Positions 61,628 to 64,000 of a stretch of DNA of 64,000 nucleotides are shown one piece after another. Source of the DNA: Sulfitobacter donghicola DSW-25 = KCTC 12864 = JCM 14565 (lineage in GTDB: Bacteria > Pseudomonadota > Alphaproteobacteria > Rhodobacterales > Rhodobacteraceae). Below the pieces are notes generated by a model, which worked only from the letters and a program-made list of their open reading frames with translations, had not been told where the DNA came from and made no database searches. Every line of letters starts with the position of its first letter. Within the stretch, counting starts at the first letter, position 1. The DNA is taken from the NCBI RefSeq assembly GCF_000622405.1, contig NZ_JASF01000005.1, forward strand, positions 2,542,001 through 2,606,000, written 5' to 3'. The translations under genes were made by a program, and so were the position numbers.

Positions 61628-62291
61628 TAAACGCCGGCGCGATGGCGTTTGGGCAGGTCTCTTCGATCACTGAGAGAATGTCAGTAACGGGCAGGCCTGT
61701 GACCTGCTGCAACGCCCTGCGGTAAGGCGGCAGGTTGGTGCATTCCAGTAGTATATGTTTATGCGCCTTTGTTATCTGGGTGGCGACAAGGGAAACGATT
61801 TCTTGCCCTGCTAGGGTCGGGTTCAGGCGGCCTTGGTTTTGGCTGATCACTTGGCGCAGATGCATTTGGGGCGCGAGCCCTAGGATAGACGCGCTGTAGT
61901 CGTCGTGCCCTCTGAGATGGGCGGTGCCAAGGGCGCTTTCGTCAAATGTGAGGATCATTAACTCCTCTGGGCTCAGCGTATCACTCAAACCATCCAGCGC
62001 GATCAAGGATGACGCGACAAAGGGGCGATCCGTCAAAGCCGCAAGATGATCCTGCCAAAACGCGAGAAACCCGCAGGAGGTGGCAATCACATCTCCCTCT
62101 GCTTGCGCTAGGGCATCGGCAAAAGGAGTGATGTCTATATCTTCGGGGCGATCTATGACGATCTTGCCCACAGATGCGCCTGCAATGCGGATGATTTGCG
62201 GCGGTGTCGAATAGGTTTCAACCGCCCCAACATCCCCCGGAATACGGGGGAAGTCGGTATCAAGTTGCAAAACCGTGACGCGGGGCGTCAT
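61620..62291 (-). CDS. Aspartate/glutamate racemase-like protein
   Basis: A 223-residue protein of the Asp/Glu/hydantoin racemase superfamily. Two cysteines in the right context serve as the acid/base pair: C73 in IATSCGFLAF and C184 in LLECTNLPPY. Substrate is not known; maleate isomerase, hydantoin racemase or arylmalonate decarboxylase-like roles remain possible. The ATG overlaps the DctM stop by four bases (ATGA), so it is translated with the TRAP transporter, and a role on the imported compound is likely. Confidence 0.8.
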   Translation of the reverse strand: MTPRVTVLQLDTDFPRIPGDVGAVETYSTPPQIIRIAGASVGKIVIDRPEDIDITPFADALAQAEGDVIATSCGFLAFWQDHLAALTDRPFVASSLIALDGLSDTLSPEELMILTFDESALGTAHLRGHDDYSASILGLAPQMHLRQVISQNQGRLNPTLAGQEIVSLVATQITKAHKHILLECTNLPPYRRALQQVTGLPVTDILSVIEETCPNAIAPAFIS

Positions 62292-63601
62292 CGGCTTTGG
62301 TTTTCGCTGATCTTTTCTGGCAGCCATGTCGCAACTTCGGGGAAGGCGACGAGGATCACCACCATCAACAGCATCAGGCCCACCATGGGCAGGGCGACTT
62401 TTGAGATATAGGAAATCTCGTGTTTGGTCATGCCTTGAAGGACAAATAGGTTGAACCCGATTGGCGGCGTTACCTGCGCCATTTCAACGACCACAACGAT
62501 GAAAATGCCGAACCAGATCACGTCAATCCCTGCTTGGCGGATCATCGGCTCGACAATCGCCATGGTCAGCACAACGGATGAAATCCCGTCCAAGAACATG
62601 CCAAGGATGATATAGAAGACCGTCAAGGCCGCGATCAACGTGATGGGCGACAGGTTCATCTGGTCAATCCATGCGGCCAGCGCGCGGGGCAGACCGGTAA
62701 AGCCCATGGACAGCGACAAAAACGCAGCCCCCATCAGGATCAGCGCGATCATCGCCGAGGTGCGTGTGGCGCCCATCAGGCTTTCTAAAAACGTGTTGAA
62801 CGTGAGGGAGCGCTGGAAAAGCGCCAGCGTGAGCGAGCCGAGAACGCCGACCGCTGCGGCCTCGGTCGCGGTGGCCCAACCGAAATACATCGACCCGATG
62901 ACAGCAAAGACCAGCATCAAAACAGGGATCAGGAACCGGCTTTCCGCCAGCATCGTGCCGAAAGACATTGACGGCTCTGGCGCTGGGCGCTGATCGGGTT
63001 TCACAAAATGCCAGATCGCGATGTAGCTCATGAACAATCCGGCAAGAACCAATCCGGGGATGATACCGGCCATGAACAATTTGATAATGCTTTCGTTGAT
63101 GGAGACACCATAGACGATCAACGTCAGGGAGGGGGGGATCATCAGGCCCAGCGTTGCAGCACCTGCAAGCGTGCCGATGATCATATATTCAGGATAGCCC
63201 CGCTTGCGCAGCTCGGGGATCGACATTTTACCAACGGTGGTGAGGGTCGCCGCAGAAGAGCCTGAAACCGCGGCGAAAATCGTGCATCCCGCGATGTTTG
63301 TGTGTAGCAACCCACCAGGGAGCCAGCGCATCCACGGGGCAAGGCCGCGGAACATGTCTTGGGAAAGGCGGGTGCGGTACAGGATTTCACCCATCCAGAT
63401 GAACAGGGGCAGCGCGGTGAGGGTCCAGCTGCTGGAGGAGGTCCAGATCGTGGTGATCATCGCATCCCCTGCAGGGCGTGTGGTGAACAGCTCTAGCCCC
63501 ACCCACGCGACCCCCATCAAGGCAAGGCCGATCCAGATGGATGAGGCCAGCAAGGTGAAGAGGACAAATAGAAAGACGACGGTTGCATAGGCTTCGATCA
63601 T
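62288..63601 (-). CDS. TRAP transporter large membrane subunit (DctM family)
   Basis: 12-helix large subunit of a tripartite ATP-independent periplasmic transporter, driven by ion gradient. The 437 residues are hydrophobic throughout, with the family landmarks MSIPELRKRGYPE, GMFLDGISSVVLTMAIVEPM and TPPIGFNLFVLQGM. Its start overlaps the small subunit's stop by four bases and its stop overlaps the racemase ATG. The binding protein DctP is not in the window; substrate is unknown but probably a carboxylate. Confidence 0.93.
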   Translation of the reverse strand: MIEAYATVVFLFVLFTLLASSIWIGLALMGVAWVGLELFTTRPAGDAMITTIWTSSSSWTLTALPLFIWMGEILYRTRLSQDMFRGLAPWMRWLPGGLLHTNIAGCTIFAAVSGSSAATLTTVGKMSIPELRKRGYPEYMIIGTLAGAATLGLMIPPSLTLIVYGVSINESIIKLFMAGIIPGLVLAGLFMSYIAIWHFVKPDQRPAPEPSMSFGTMLAESRFLIPVLMLVFAVIGSMYFGWATATEAAAVGVLGSLTLALFQRSLTFNTFLESLMGATRTSAMIALILMGAAFLSLSMGFTGLPRALAAWIDQMNLSPITLIAALTVFYIILGMFLDGISSVVLTMAIVEPMIRQAGIDVIWFGIFIVVVVEMAQVTPPIGFNLFVLQGMTKHEISYISKVALPMVGLMLLMVVILVAFPEVATWLPEKISENQSR

Positions 63602-64000
63602 TCCACGCCCTCCGATACGATTGGGTTTTCACCGGTTATGATGGTGCGGTACAGCGTGTCCCACAGGGCGATTGCCAGTAGGATCGCCCCCGCTGACATG
63701 GCGAGTTGGGGTATCCAGACGGGGGTATAGACCAGCTTGGATGATGCATTCCCCAGCGCGTTGCCCCATTCGCCTACGGGCGTTGCGGGGAGTGAGAATA
63801 GCGTGACAACCCATTCAGGGATTTGATCCTGCCCCTGTGTGCGGTCGTTCAGCATTTCCGAGAAAATGTTGGTTTTTACGGCAAAGCGCGCAAAATAAGT
63901 GGCAATCACCGCCGCACCAAAGACCGCGAATAGATCCAGCCAGCGTGACGTATGGCGGTTCCAGTTCAGGATGATCGAAACGCGAATATGCGCGCCACGG
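63598..64000 (-). CDS. TRAP transporter small membrane subunit (DctQ family), 5' partial
   Basis: Small four-helix subunit of the TRAP transporter, cut by the right window edge (its start lies past 64000). The visible 133 residues begin RGAHIRVSIILNWNRH, a strong DctQ motif (RGxHI/VxV), and include the helices WLDLFAVFGAAVIATYFARF and WIPQLAMSAGAILLAIALWDTLY. Reading continues into the edge without a stop, so an apparent start near 63909 is only a frame artefact. Four bases overlap DctM. Confidence 0.9.
   Translation of the reverse strand, partial: RGAHIRVSIILNWNRHTSRWLDLFAVFGAAVIATYFARFAVKTNIFSEMLNDRTQGQDQIPEWVVTLFSLPATPVGEWGNALGNASSKLVYTPVWIPQLAMSAGAILLAIALWDTLYRTIITGENPIVSEGVE

Noticed and set aside
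1..64000. CRISPR arrays, insertion sequences, integrase or phage genes
   Set aside because: Scanned for repeated spacers, transposase or integrase motifs and terminal repeats; none found.

Overview
The window looks like chromosome of a marine alphaproteobacterium of the Rhodobacteraceae (Roseobacter group). The evidence is the SoxBDAG sarcosine oxidase operon, the nrdR-ribD-ribE-ribB-ribH-nusB neighbourhood, a CarD/FdxA/SUV3-like helicase cluster, an RpoH with an alphaproteobacterial heat-shock promoter, a GTTC-N7-GTTC SOS box, TTAA-N7-TTAA CtrA boxes, and a tRNA-His with A73 and no G-1. I see no phage, insertion sequence, CRISPR array or rRNA. Almost everything reads as intact core or lineage-typical chromosome.

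Layout. 1-6.6 kb: end of a beta-hydroxyacid dehydrogenase, a small membrane protein, three minus-strand Tad-type pilus genes (two TadE-like, one TadG-like with a VWA domain), then glutamate dehydrogenase and an SH3 protein. 6.9-11.9 kb: soxBDAG. 12.3-16.5 kb: dnaG and rpoD (rpoD with a leader able to form alternative hairpins). 16.7-17.5 kb: two tandem secreted paralogues. 17.7-26.9 kb: nrdR and riboflavin genes plus nusB, split by a minus-strand KpsS-KpsD-KpsC-like capsule locus. 26.9-27.9 kb: a long intergenic region with hairpins, a CtrA box, a small ORF, a possible 6S RNA and the SOS-controlled mmcB. 28.7-33.5 kb: tRNA-His, rluD, rpoH, and a MarR/hydrolase/enoyl-CoA isomerase operon. 33.6-37.6 kb: pepF, a lysophospholipase-like hydrolase, an SCP2 protein, a TPR protein. 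37.6-41.9 kb: SUV3-like helicase, S4 protein, FdxA, CarD. 42-46.2 kb: cobS/cobT, a CPA2 antiporter, an Lrp regulator. 46.4-55.1 kb: a 927-residue PilM/PilP-like protein, metY, a glycosyltransferase, and two putative surface or secreted proteins. 55.2-61.6 kb: tRNA-Tyr, rlmB, a zinc-ribbon protein, and hisB-hisH-hisA-hisF-hisE interrupted by a DUF2147 gene. 61.6-64 kb: an Asp/Glu-racemase-like gene coupled to a TRAP transporter cut by the right edge.

How parts work together. SoxBDAG demethylates sarcosine to glycine and passes the C1 unit to tetrahydrofolate. RibD, RibE, RibB and RibH cover riboflavin synthesis except GTP cyclohydrolase II, because the second domain of the RibB fusion lacks the zinc cysteines. 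CobS and CobT finish the lower-ligand steps of cobalamin. HisB/H/A/F/E cover the middle of histidine synthesis. No obvious large novel defence or mobile system is present. The most unusual items are the rpoD leader, the zinc-ribbon gene that seems to need an ATC start, the PilM-PilP-like fusion, the CtrA-box genes and the structured 27-kb intergenic region.
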